Assembly: GCF_006539185.1 (NCBI RefSeq) | Contig: NZ_BJMN01000056.1 | Coordinates: forward strand, 1 to 56,649 | Direction: 5' to 3' | DNA: 56,649 nt | Source of the DNA: Streptomyces gardneri | GTDB taxonomy: Bacteria; Actinomycetota; Actinomycetes; Streptomycetales; Streptomycetaceae | Shown here: piece by piece, positions 16,447-23,863 of the stretch | Layout of the letters: the number at the start of each line of letters is the position of its first letter | Numbering within the stretch: position 1 is the first letter of the stretch | Program-made: the position numbers and the translations under genes | The notes under the pieces: generated by a model | The model's input: the letters and a program-made list of their open reading frames with translations, nothing else | Database searches by the model: none | Told to the model about the DNA's origin: nothing

Positions 16447-17484
16447 GTGACTGATTCCCCCCTGTACCGCGCCTCCGCGGACCGCTACGACACCATGGAG
16501 TACCGCCGCACGGGCCGCAGCGGTCTGAAGCTCCCGGCTGTGTCCCTCGGCCTCTGGCACAACTTCGGCGACGACAAGGCGCTCGACACCCAGCGCGCGA
16601 TCCTGCGCCGCGCGTTCGACCTCGGCGTGACCCACTTCGACCTGGCGAACAACTACGGGCCGCCGCCCGGCTCCGCCGAGCTGAACTTCGGCAAGCTCTT
16701 CGCCCAGGACTTCGCGCCCTACCGCGACGAGCTGATCATCTCGACCAAGGCCGGCTACGAGATGCACCCCGGCCCGTACGGCGAGTGGGGCTCCCGCAAG
16801 TACCTGCTGTCCTCGCTCGACGCCTCCCTGAACCGGATGGGCCTCGACTACGTCGACATCTTCTACTCGCACCGCTTCGACCCGCACACCCCGCTGGAGG
16901 AGACGATGGGGGCCCTGGCCTCCGCCGTCCAGCAGGGCAAGGCGCTGTACGTCGGCGTCTCCTCGTACAACAGCGAGCAGACCGCCGAGGCCGCCCGGAT
17001 CCTCCAGGAGATGGGTGTCCGGCCGCTCATCCACCAGCCCTCGTACTCGATGATCAACCGCTGGACCGAGGAGGACGGCCTCCTCGACACGCTGGAGGAC
17101 GCCGGCATGGGCTGCATCTCCTTCGTGCCGCTGGCGCAGGGGCTGCTCACCAACAAGTACCTGAAGGGCATCCCGGAGGGCTCGCGGGCCACCCAGGGCA
17201 AGTCCCTCGACCCGAACCTGCTCTCCGACGAGGTGCTGCGGCGTCTGCGCGGCCTCGCGGGCATCGCGGAGCGGCGCGGTCAGTCGCTGGCGCAGCTCGC
17301 GCTGGCGTGGGTGCTGCGCGACGAGCGGATGACCTCGGCGCTGATCGGCGCGTCCAGCGTCGCCCAGCTGGAGGAGAACGTGGCCGCGCTCGCGGGTGCG
17401 CCGCTGACGGCCGAGGAGCTGAAGGAGATCGACTCGTTCGCGGTCGACACCGCCGGAACGAACATCTGGGCCGGCCGGGGCTGA
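16447..17484 (+). CDS. Aldo/keto reductase (YghZ/L-glyceraldehyde-3-phosphate reductase type)
   Basis: A 345-aa NADPH-dependent oxidoreductase. The AKR tetrad is visible: Asp and Tyr in THFDLANNYG, Lys in ISTKAGYE, His in FYSHRFD. The NADPH-binding end is SALIGASSVAQLEENVAAL. YghZ-like proteins reduce aldehydes such as methylglyoxal and L-glyceraldehyde-3-phosphate, so a detoxification role is likely. GTG 16447 fits the family N-terminus (MEYRRTGRSGLKLP follows after a short leader); an upstream extension to 16282 overlaps uppS and is unlikely. It is followed by a terminator. Confidence 0.93.
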   Translation: MTDSPLYRASADRYDTMEYRRTGRSGLKLPAVSLGLWHNFGDDKALDTQRAILRRAFDLGVTHFDLANNYGPPPGSAELNFGKLFAQDFAPYRDELIISTKAGYEMHPGPYGEWGSRKYLLSSLDASLNRMGLDYVDIFYSHRFDPHTPLEETMGALASAVQQGKALYVGVSSYNSEQTAEAARILQEMGVRPLIHQPSYSMINRWTEEDGLLDTLEDAGMGCISFVPLAQGLLTNKYLKGIPEGSRATQGKSLDPNLLSDEVLRRLRGLAGIAERRGQSLAQLALAWVLRDERMTSALIGASSVAQLEENVAALAGAPLTAEELKEIDSFAVDTAGTNIWAGRG

Positions 17485-17515
17485 CGCCTCTCCTGTGACC
17501 CCGGGAAAAGAAAAA

Positions 17516-17551
17516 CGGGCCGGTCCGTGGGGGGGGATACGGACCGGCCCG
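17516..17551 (+). terminator. Terminator after aldo/keto reductase
   Basis: A 13-bp perfect stem (17516-17528 with 17539-17551) with a G-rich loop, 32 bp after the stop codon. Confidence 0.85.
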
Positions 17552-17698
17552 AGGGGGGGTTTCCACCATAACCCTTCGATAGTCGTGCTGCGCGCCACGT
17601 GCGCGGAACTCATCGCACGGGATGCGGTGGATCCCAGTCCGCACAAGGGCTGTGAGGCCGTGTGGCGGGTTTGCGCCCCGGCGTGGCGGCGGGGTTCC

Positions 17699-17716
17699 GT
17701 CCCTCCGAAGAGGGAC
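17699..17716 (-). terminator. Small CGAA-loop hairpin after prepilin peptidase
   Basis: GTCCCTC-CGAA-GAGGGAC, a 7-bp stem with a tetraloop, 37 bp downstream of the prepilin peptidase stop. A weak terminator candidate; the rest of 17552-17752 shows no gene. Confidence 0.45.
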
Positions 17717-17752
17717 CGGCCGGCAGAGGCGCGGCGTTGACGGGAAGGCCTG

Positions 17753-18493
17753 TCACGGGAGCGCGCTGAACGCCCCGAGGAGCAGCCCGAGCAGGGCGCC
17801 CACCAGCATGAACGGGCCGAAGGGAATCGCCGAGGAGCGGTCCGCGCGGCGCAGCAGGACGAGCCCGAGGCCGTAGACGGCGCCGAGGAGGAAGCCCGCG
17901 AAGGCCCCGGCGAAGAGGACGCCCCAGCCGTACCAGCCGAGGGCGGCGCCCAGCGGGAGCGCGAGTTTGACGTCGCCGAAGCCGAGGCCGGCCGGGTTGA
18001 CCACGTACAGCACGAGATAGGACCCGCCGAGGGCGAGCGCGCCGAGGAGTGCGTGGAGCCAGGAGCCCGCGTCGTACGGCAGGAGCTCGGCGGCGCCGAG
18101 GAGCAGCGGGACGGCGGCGGCGAGCGGCAGGGTGAGCCCGTCGGGGAGCCGGTGGACGCGGGCGTCGACGCAGGCGAGGAGGACGGCGAAGGGCGCGCCG
18201 AGCAGCCAGACCGCCAGCTCGGGCCGGGGCCCGCCGGTGGCGGCGGCGAGCGCGGCGCAGGCGAGGGCGGTGAGGAGCGGCGCGGCGAGCGGGGTCGGGG
18301 TGGTCGCGCAGTCCTGCCGCCCGGGCCCGCCGAGCCAGCCGCGCGCGGGTCCCGCGAGCGGGTGCCCGGCGGGGCAGCGGTCCCGCCACGGCTCCTCGGC
18401 GGGCACGGCCAGCCGGTACGCGGCGCGCGGGACGAGCAGCCCGACGGCGGCCCCCCACAGGGCGGCGGCGACGATCAGCGTGACGACGTACAC
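17753..18493 (-). CDS. A24 prepilin peptidase
   Basis: A 246-aa polytopic aspartic protease expected to cleave class III (Flp/Tad) prepilin leaders at the inner face of the membrane. The two catalytic Asp motifs are present: ACVDARVHRLPDG and GFGDVKLALPLG, each next to a TM segment. The N-terminal methylation domain of large PilD enzymes is absent; only scattered cysteines remain there. I chose GTG 18493 because the longer frame to 18700 overlaps the divergent DUF192 gene. It lies 3 kb from the Tad/Flp gene cluster on the same strand and is its likely processing enzyme. Confidence 0.85.
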   Translation of the reverse strand: MYVVTLIVAAALWGAAVGLLVPRAAYRLAVPAEEPWRDRCPAGHPLAGPARGWLGGPGRQDCATTPTPLAAPLLTALACAALAAATGGPRPELAVWLLGAPFAVLLACVDARVHRLPDGLTLPLAAAVPLLLGAAELLPYDAGSWLHALLGALALGGSYLVLYVVNPAGLGFGDVKLALPLGAALGWYGWGVLFAGAFAGFLLGAVYGLGLVLLRRADRSSAIPFGPFMLVGALLGLLLGAFSALP

Positions 18494-18520
18494 GGAGCTG
18501 ACCCTAGGCGGCGATGCCGC

Positions 18521-18526
18521 TACGGT
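18521..18526 (+). promoter_or_regulatory. -10 element for leaderless DUF192 mRNA
   Basis: TACGGT ends 7 bp before the ATG at 18534, so transcription would begin at or next to the A of the start codon. No ribosome-binding site is visible. Confidence 0.4.
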
Positions 18527-18533
18527 CTGGCGC

Positions 18534-18899
18534 ATGGGGAAATGGGAGGACGGGCCGGGGACCCTGGCGGTGGCGGCTCTGGAGCTTCCGCTGGAGGTGG
18601 CGGCCTCGTACCGGGCGCGGCGGCGGGGGCTGCTGGGCCGGGACGGGATCGCGGGGGCGCTGCTGATCACGCGGACGAACAGCGTGCACACCTTCGGCAT
18701 GCGGTTCGCGATCGACGTGGCCTATCTGGACCGCTCGCTCCGGGTGCTGTCGGTGGTGACGATGCGGCCGGGGCGCCTCGGCATGGTCAGGCCGCGCGGC
18801 CGGCACGTCCTGGAGGCGGAGGCGGGCGCGATGACGGGGTGGGGTCTGCGGCCGGGTGCCCGGGTGATCGTCACGGCGGGCCCGAACCGAGCAGGGTGA
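18534..18899 (+). CDS. DUF192 family protein
   Basis: A 121-aa small beta-barrel protein. The DUF192 hallmark is present: RARRRGLLGRDGIAGALLI, then NSVHTFGMRFAIDVAYLD, ending with a Gly-rich C-terminus. The function of the family is unknown; some members are extracytoplasmic, but no signal peptide is visible here. It starts so close to a -10 element that a leaderless transcript is likely. Its 3' end overlaps the convergent mannosyltransferase gene by 29 bp. Confidence 0.85.
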   Translation: MGKWEDGPGTLAVAALELPLEVAASYRARRRGLLGRDGIAGALLITRTNSVHTFGMRFAIDVAYLDRSLRVLSVVTMRPGRLGMVRPRGRHVLEAEAGAMTGWGLRPGARVIVTAGPNRAG

Positions 18900-19992
18900 A
18901 GGCCCCGTAGGCGGCGGAGGCGAGCGCGAGTCCGGCGAGGACGGGCACGGCGGCACGCGTGCGCAGGCGCGCGAGGGCGACGGCGGGCGGGAGCAGCAGC
19001 CCGAACGCGGGCATCATCAGACGCGGCCGGGACCCGAAGTACGCGGCGCCGACGAGCGAGACGAGGACGACGCCGATCGTGTAGACGAGCAGCGGGAGCG
19101 GCTGCTTCTGCCGTACGCAGAGGGCGACGAGCCAGCCGAGCAGCCCGAGCGCCGCGCACAGCCCGAGGGCGGCGGGCCAGGGCAGGCCGGCGATGAAGCG
19201 GGCGAGGGCGACACCGCCGTCGATGGAGTTGCCCCAGGCGGCCTGGACGTCGAAGTAGGCGGTGAGGCTCTTCTCGCGGATCCCGACGTAGGCGATGTAC
19301 GCGAACCAGCCCAGCGGCGCGATCAGCACTCCGGCGACCGTCCGGAGGGGCAGCCTCCGATCCCGTACGAGGGTGACGAGGGCCGTGATCCCGAGGGCGG
19401 CGATCAGCGCGACGGCGGTCGGCCGGGTGAGACCCGCGGCGGTGCACAGGGCGCCGGCCAGGATCCACCGCCCGCGCAGGACGGCGTACAGCGACCAGGC
19501 GGCGAAGGCCGTGAACAGCGTCTCGGTGTACGCCATCGACTGGACGAACGCGGTCGGGTACACGCCCCAGAGGACGGCGAGCAGCACGCCGGCGCGCTCC
19601 CCCGCGAAGTGGGCGCCGCACTTGTAGATGCCGACGGCGGCGGCGAGCCCGGCCGACCAGGACACGACAAGACCGGCGGTCGCGGCGTCGACGGGGAGGA
19701 CGGCGGACAGGCCCCGCTCCAGGGCGGGGAGGAGGGGGAAGAAGGCCAGGTCGGAGTGGACGTCGCCGTTCGGCAGGGTGACCTCGTACCCGTATCCGTG
19801 CTCGGCGACGCGGACGTACCAGACGGAGTCCCAGCGCCCCTTGAGCCGGTGCAGCCCGTCCTTGCCGGTCGCGGCGGCGGCGATGGCGAGGACGGCGAGT
19901 CCGATGACGCGGGTGAGGACGTAGCCGCCGACGGCGGTGAGGGTGGGGCTGAGGGGACGGCGGAGGCTGAGGGGACGGTCGGGCGCGGGCAT
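18871..19992 (-). CDS. PIG-V/GT39-like membrane mannosyltransferase
   Basis: A 373-aa polytopic GT-C-type glycosyltransferase. KGRWDSVWYVRVAEHGYGYE near residues 50-70 is the conserved luminal acidic loop of the bacterial PIG-V-like family, followed by about nine TM segments (for example AATAGLVVSWSAGLAAAVGIYK and LGWFAYIAYVGIREKSLTAYF). It probably uses a polyprenyl-phosphate mannose donor to glycosylate lipid or protein. It starts at ATG 19992 and shares 29 bp with the DUF192 gene at its 3' end. Confidence 0.82.
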   Translation of the reverse strand: MPAPDRPLSLRRPLSPTLTAVGGYVLTRVIGLAVLAIAAAATGKDGLHRLKGRWDSVWYVRVAEHGYGYEVTLPNGDVHSDLAFFPLLPALERGLSAVLPVDAATAGLVVSWSAGLAAAVGIYKCGAHFAGERAGVLLAVLWGVYPTAFVQSMAYTETLFTAFAAWSLYAVLRGRWILAGALCTAAGLTRPTAVALIAALGITALVTLVRDRRLPLRTVAGVLIAPLGWFAYIAYVGIREKSLTAYFDVQAAWGNSIDGGVALARFIAGLPWPAALGLCAALGLLGWLVALCVRQKQPLPLLVYTIGVVLVSLVGAAYFGSRPRLMMPAFGLLLPPAVALARLRTRAAVPVLAGLALASAAYGAFTLLGSGPP

Positions 19993-20034
19993 GCCGCCGA
20001 TTATCCCGATAATCCCTACGGAGCCGCCGCCCCC

Positions 20035-20400
20035 TCACCCAAGGGGCCTTATCCGGACGAACTTCGCGGACAGGGCAGGACCGAGCTGATGGACGATGGC
20101 GTGACCGGGCTCCTGCGGGGAGGGCAGGTCACCGAGGAACGAGGTCACGATGACCTCGTCGATGCCGAGAACACCGCGGCAGCACTGCTCCTCCAGGAAG
20201 TCGAGGGTGCGGCGCCAGTCGGCGGCGGTCGGGTCCTCCCCGAGGAAGGAACGGACGGTGCCCTGGACGACGTCCCAGAAGAAGACGTGCGGCAGGACAT
20301 CGCCCTGGGTGAAGACATGGGTCTCGTACACGCCCCGGAACTCGGGAATCCGGGTGACGAGATCACTGACCAGTTGGACACTCGGCGTCGTCGACGTCAT
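20035..20400 (-). CDS. Small conserved hypothetical protein
   Basis: A 121-aa soluble protein (VSDLVTRIPEFRGVYETHVFTQGDVLPHVFFWDVVQGTVRSF). It has no signal or TM segment and has acidic/aromatic character with one CC pair (EEQCCRGVLG). It looks like a DUF7674-type immunity/hypothetical domain, but I recall that family only loosely, so no function is assigned. Coding bias and a clean ATG at 20400 support it as real. It is divergent from the AbiEi-like gene. Confidence 0.65.
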   Translation of the reverse strand: MTSTTPSVQLVSDLVTRIPEFRGVYETHVFTQGDVLPHVFFWDVVQGTVRSFLGEDPTAADWRRTLDFLEEQCCRGVLGIDEVIVTSFLGDLPSPQEPGHAIVHQLGPALSAKFVRIRPLG

Positions 20401-20564
20401 CGGCAGCCCACTTCGGAACGGACCCTGTGGTGTCGGGTACTCCGCTCCAGAATGCTCCTCGCCGACGAGGGCGTCCCGTCACTTTTGCGCTTTCCTGACG
20501 ACGAGTTTCACCGGGTTTTCCACAGGGGGTGCGAACTGTCCCTCTTCCGTGGATCGTTGGGCGT

Positions 20565-21506
20565 ATGTACGAGTTGGCGATCCTCGCGAGGGGCGGGGTA
20601 CTCCTCACGGTCTGGGCGCTCGCGGCGGGCTGGCCCCGGGGCCGCCTGGCCGGCCGCCTGCGCCGGGACGGATGGCAGGGGATCTGCCGGGGCGCGTGGG
20701 CGGCCCCGGGCAAGGAGGTCGACTGGCGGGTGCGGGCGACGGCGCTCCAGTTCCTCCGTCCGGAGCTGGTGTGCAGCCACGGGACGGCGGCGCGGCTGCA
20801 CCGCATCGAGCTGCTGGGAGCCACTGTCGGCGTGGGGCCGCCCCTCGACTTCACGGCACCGGCGTCGTCCCGTTCGGCACGCGACTCCCTGATACGGGTG
20901 CACGCCACGACCTCCCTCGCGGACGGGGACTGCGCCGTGCGGCGGGGGCTGCGGGTGACCACCCCGGCGCGAACGGTCGGCGACCTCATACGGAGCTGCG
21001 GCAGCCGCGAGGAGGCGGTCGTCGCGGCGGACTCGGCGCTGGCGCGGCGGGTGGTCGGAGGCGTACGGCGCGAGGCGCTCGTCCGGTACGAGGACCTGGC
21101 CGCCGAACTCGCCGCGCCCCGCACGGGCGGGCCGCGCGCCCGCGCCTGGCTGCCGCTGACCGAGGCGGCCTCGGGCTCCCCTGCGGAGACGGTCGCGCGA
21201 CTCCGGATGCGGGACGCGGGCCTGCACCCTGAGTCGCAGCCGCCGCTCCGTGCGTCCGAGGGCGGCCGGACCCTGCGCCCGGACTTCCTCTTCCGCGAGG
21301 CGGGCCTGGCGGTGGAGGTCGAGGGCTACGCCTTCCACGGCACACGCCGGGCCCACGAACGGGACGTCGCCCGCTTCAACGCGCTCCAGTCCTGCCCGGA
21401 GGTACGGCGGGTGCTCCGCTTCACGGCGAGGGAGGTCTTCACGGCCCCGGACCGGATGACGGCGACGATCCGGGCGGCGCTGGCCTCGCTCGCGGACAGG
21501 GCCTAG
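20565..21506 (+). CDS. AbiEi-like antitoxin N-domain fused to DUF559/Vsr-type nuclease-fold domain
   Basis: A 313-aa protein. The N-terminus (ARGGVLLTVWALAAGWPRGRLAGRLRRDGWQGICRGAWAAP) matches AbiEi-type winged-helix antitoxin domains. The C-terminus (LRPDFLFREAGLAVEVEGYAFHGTRRAHERDVARFNAL) matches DUF559, a restriction-endonuclease-fold domain with Asp and Glu positions retained. No AbiEii toxin gene is adjacent, so it is an orphan of the kind common in actinomycetes. The start is uncertain: ATG 20565 fits the family, and GTG 20529 is the alternative. The stop overlaps the convergent OmpA-gene stop within CTAG. Confidence 0.82.
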   Translation: MYELAILARGGVLLTVWALAAGWPRGRLAGRLRRDGWQGICRGAWAAPGKEVDWRVRATALQFLRPELVCSHGTAARLHRIELLGATVGVGPPLDFTAPASSRSARDSLIRVHATTSLADGDCAVRRGLRVTTPARTVGDLIRSCGSREEAVVAADSALARRVVGGVRREALVRYEDLAAELAAPRTGGPRARAWLPLTEAASGSPAETVARLRMRDAGLHPESQPPLRASEGGRTLRPDFLFREAGLAVEVEGYAFHGTRRAHERDVARFNALQSCPEVRRVLRFTAREVFTAPDRMTATIRAALASLADRA

Positions 21507-22114
21507 GGCGCCGTCGTCCGGGGGAAGGACACCTCGACGCGCCGGTTCTTCTTCCGGCCCTCCTCGGTGGCGTTGTCCGCGATCGGGTAGTCCTCGCTGT
21601 AGCCGCGGATGTCGAAGGTCGTACCGGGGTCGAGACTCCGGGCGAGGACCTGCTGCACGGCGACGGCACGCTGCTTCGAGAGCTTGAGCCCGTGCTCGTA
21701 CGTCCCGAGGTTGTCGGTGAACCCGAAGACCCGGACGCGACCGGAGCCGAGATTGTTGACCTCGGCGGCGATGGCGGCGATCCGGGAGGTCGCGGCGGGG
21801 CTCAGCTTGGCGCTGTTCTTCGGGAACAGCACCTCGGCCTGCAGGGCGAAGGTCACGTCCACGTTGGTGTCCTGCCGGCGCTCCGCACCGCCCTCCTCCT
21901 CGACGATCTGCTTGATGTCGAGCACCTTGGCGGGCGCGAGGGTGGCCCCGTCGGGAAGCATGAGCCCGGACGCGTTCGCGTCGATGGCGGGCGGCGGAGC
22001 GGCAATGCCGGCGGAGCCGGGCGGATCGTCGGCGTGCGCGGTGGGCACGGTGAGCGGCCAGATGGCCACGGAGACGAGGGCCAGGGCGGCCAGGCGGCGG
22101 TTCGTCGTCGTCAT
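21503..22114 (-). CDS. Secreted OmpA-family (peptidoglycan-binding) protein
   Basis: A 203-aa protein with a signal peptide (RRLAALALVSVAIWPLTVPTAHA, cleavage near residue 28) and a C-terminal OmpA domain (about 85-200): ALQAEVLFPKNSAKLSPAA, VFGFTDNLG, LSKQRAVAVQQVLA, GYSEDYPIADNATEEGRKKNRRVEV. The NATEEGRKKNRRVE motif binds diaminopimelate in peptidoglycan. It starts at ATG 22114 with GAGG upstream, 9 bp after the lipoprotein gene. As the last gene of the Tad/Flp cluster it may anchor the pilus machine to the wall in a bacterium without an outer membrane. Confidence 0.92.
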   Translation of the reverse strand: MTTTNRRLAALALVSVAIWPLTVPTAHADDPPGSAGIAAPPPAIDANASGLMLPDGATLAPAKVLDIKQIVEEEGGAERRQDTNVDVTFALQAEVLFPKNSAKLSPAATSRIAAIAAEVNNLGSGRVRVFGFTDNLGTYEHGLKLSKQRAVAVQQVLARSLDPGTTFDIRGYSEDYPIADNATEEGRKKNRRVEVSFPRTTAP

Positions 22115-22123
22115 GGCGTCGCC

Positions 22124-22696
22124 TCAGGAGAGTTTGAGGGTGGCGGGTTCGAAGGTGGGGAGCTGGAAGGAGACCTCGGTGGTGGAGGCGGGGGGTGCGG
22201 GGAATTGCATGAAGACGGGGGTCGACTTGCCGGGGCCGAGGCTGTCGAGCGCGGAGGTGGTGAGCGGGCGCCCGTCTGTGTCCCTCAGGACGTAGTAGCG
22301 CTTCTTGCCTACGGAGTCGACGAGGGTGGCACCGCCGAGCGAGTTGCCGTGCTTCACCACCTCGGTCTCGTCGCCGCTCATCTGCGCGGGGATGATGGTG
22401 GCGGTTTCGGACGTGTTCTTAAGGCGACCCTTGATGGTGACGAATCCGCCCGCGTCCCGTTCCACCGAATTGATAGCGAGTTCCAGGCCCTTCCGCCCCT
22501 TCAGAACTGCCAGTGTCTCGGTCGGCTCTTCCGCAGGCTGCTGCTCCTGCGTGCCTGATGTCCCAGGGGGAGCGACTGTGGTCGTGGCCGGCTTGTTCGC
22601 GATCGGCTTGTCCTCTGCTCCGCAGCCGCCCGCGAGTAGAGCCACCGAAGCAACTGCGAGGGAGGCCAGCCCCCTGCGTGCGTAACGAACGTTCAT
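22124..22696 (-). CDS. Pilus-cluster lipoprotein
   Basis: A 190-aa lipoprotein: signal peptide ending LLAGGC (Cys25), a Thr/Pro/Glu-rich spacer, then an Ig-like domain (LELAINSVERDAGGFVTIKGRLKNTSETATIIPAQ ... SFQLPTFEP). The domain is of the kind seen in DUF4352-type or TELO-like secreted proteins and was not firmly identified. ATG 22696 precedes the lipobox directly. It lies between the TadG-like and OmpA genes and is probably cotranscribed with both. Confidence 0.8.
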   Translation of the reverse strand: MNVRYARRGLASLAVASVALLAGGCGAEDKPIANKPATTTVAPPGTSGTQEQQPAEEPTETLAVLKGRKGLELAINSVERDAGGFVTIKGRLKNTSETATIIPAQMSGDETEVVKHGNSLGGATLVDSVGKKRYYVLRDTDGRPLTTSALDSLGPGKSTPVFMQFPAPPASTTEVSFQLPTFEPATLKLS

Positions 22697-22727
22697 GAAG
22701 CGCGCTTCCTTTACTCGTCGGCACAGG

Positions 22728-23336
22728 TCATTCGGACAGCCGGACCGTGAAGAGGTCGACAGCGTCGGGCAGAGTCGGGTTCTCCGGATCGATCTCCCAG
22801 TCCACTCCGGCGCACTCGAGTCCATCGATCGGGATCGTTTCTTCCTCCTCGCCTTCACCGGGTGCCGTTGGCGTGGGAGTCGGCTCTGAAGTGGGCTCCG
22901 GCTCCGTGAACGAGCAGCGCGGTTCGATGACTGCTTCGGCAGACGCCGTCGCCTGCCGCGACTCCGCACCCGTCGTACGTACCGTCACACGAAATCCCCA
23001 TGAGGCGAGAGGCGCACAGCCACCCCCCGAGAGCGTTGCCTGGTTCCGGGCCGCGAACTCCCCCGCCTGTTGACACGCGGCAGGGTCCATGAAGGCCACA
23101 CCGTGGAGGAAACCGCCCCATTGGTCCGGGGAGAGAATGACTTCGAGCCAGTCCTTACGCAACCGATCCCGAGCATCCTGCGCAGCTGCAAGAGCTGCGG
23201 CGTCTGCGGCAGTTTGGGCGCTGTTCCGAGTGAAAGCGGCCTGCCCCACGGCAAAGTAGGCGAAGGCCAGGAACAAGAGGCCTGCCACGACGGCGATGTA
23301 GACGGGGAATGCCTGCCCCTCGTCTCCCCCGCCCAG
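22728..23336 (-). CDS. TadG-like pilus-assembly protein without a clear start codon
   Basis: About 200 aa: DEGQAFPVYIAVVAGLLFLAFAYFAVGQAAFTRNSAQTAADAAALAAAQDAR is the N-terminal Tad-like membrane segment, followed by an extracytoplasmic domain with cysteines and a Pro/Thr/Glu-rich stretch. In frame there is no ATG, GTG or TTG between the pilin-gene overlap and the DEGQAF motif. CTG 23336 is the best start; GTG 23288 would delete the motif. The usual Glu+5 of class III pilin-like leaders is replaced by Val. Its frame runs 9 bp after the pilin stop, so translational coupling may compensate for the poor start. Confidence 0.65.
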   Translation of the reverse strand: MGGGDEGQAFPVYIAVVAGLLFLAFAYFAVGQAAFTRNSAQTAADAAALAAAQDARDRLRKDWLEVILSPDQWGGFLHGVAFMDPAACQQAGEFAARNQATLSGGGCAPLASWGFRVTVRTTGAESRQATASAEAVIEPRCSFTEPEPTSEPTPTPTAPGEGEEEETIPIDGLECAGVDWEIDPENPTLPDAVDLFTVRLSE

Positions 23337-23341
23337 AGCCC

Positions 23342-23560
23342 CTACTCGCCACCGCCTCCGGTGAGTTCGGTGATCTTCTGAGCGATCGCATTCTTGATCG
23401 ACTGGCCGAGGTCCGTGCCGGTGATCGCCACCACGATCGCCACCACCACCACAATGATCCCCAGGTACTCCACCGCCGTCTGCCCCCGGTCCCCGGACAG
23501 CAGTCGGCTCGTCAGTCGCACCTTGGCCTTCGTCACGGCCTTCAGCATCGCGTCGTTCAT
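23342..23560 (-). CDS. Flp-type pilin
   Basis: A 72-aa prepilin. The leader MNDAMLKAVTKAKVRLTSRLLSGDRG ends in Gly, followed by QTAVEYLG with Glu at +5 of the mature protein and then a hydrophobic helix (IIVVVVAIVVAITG). This is the class III (Flp) pattern cleaved by the A24 peptidase. ATG 23560 has GGAGGGG 6 nt upstream. The long hydrophilic leader and tiny mature subunit suit a major Flp pilin. It lies between the TadC and TadG-like genes. Confidence 0.85.
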   Translation of the reverse strand: MNDAMLKAVTKAKVRLTSRLLSGDRGQTAVEYLGIIVVVVAIVVAITGTDLGQSIKNAIAQKITELTGGGGE

Positions 23561-23613
23561 CGTGGTCCCCTCCGCGTCGGTTCGCCGGTGGTCGTGTCGG
23601 CTCACAGGGCCCT

Positions 23614-23633
23614 GGGGCCCGTCTGTGGGCCCC
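23614..23633 (-). terminator. Hairpin upstream of the pilin gene
   Basis: GGGGCCC-N6-GGGCCCC, a 7-bp GC stem just after the LuxR-like remnant and 54 bp before the pilin start. It may separate pilin transcription from the tadABC genes. Confidence 0.4.
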
Positions 23634-23635
23634 GG

Positions 23636-23767
23636 TCATCGCGTGGGCCTGGTGCCCAGCCAGGAGGCTAGGGCCTCGGCGCGCGTGGCGGTGTGGAGTT
23701 CGGTGTTCTCGACCGTCTTGTCGGTGATGAAGCAAGTCGCGGCGATCTGCCGGTTGTTCAGGTCCAT
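23636..23767 (-). pseudogene. LuxR-type HTH remnant (43 codons)
   Basis: From ATG 23767 the frame reads LNNRQIAATCFITDKTVEN and then TELHTATRAEALASWLG. The first part matches the LuxR/GerE helix-turn-helix (NRQIA..LFIS..TVE), but the recognition-helix continuation (HLxxxxRKLGV) is missing before TRAEA, as if internally deleted. There is no receiver or other domain upstream. It is probably a decayed regulator fragment; a functional micro-protein is less likely. It fills the gap between tadC and the pilin gene. Confidence 0.6.
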
Positions 23768-23863
23768 CACACCCACCCCTCTCACACCCTGTCCGCACTC
23801 TGTCACATGCGGTTGTGTGCGCGAAGCGGGATCGTCAACCTTCGATGGAATTGAGACAGTGGC

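Noticed and set aside
17552..17752. Possible small gene between the aldo/keto reductase and prepilin peptidase
   Set aside because: Open frames here lack a ribosome-binding site and show no conserved residues; only a small hairpin is supported.
20515..20524. Possible DnaA box (TTTTCCACA) upstream of the AbiEi-like gene
   Set aside because: A single imperfect copy without neighbours or an AT-rich unwinding region; no origin.
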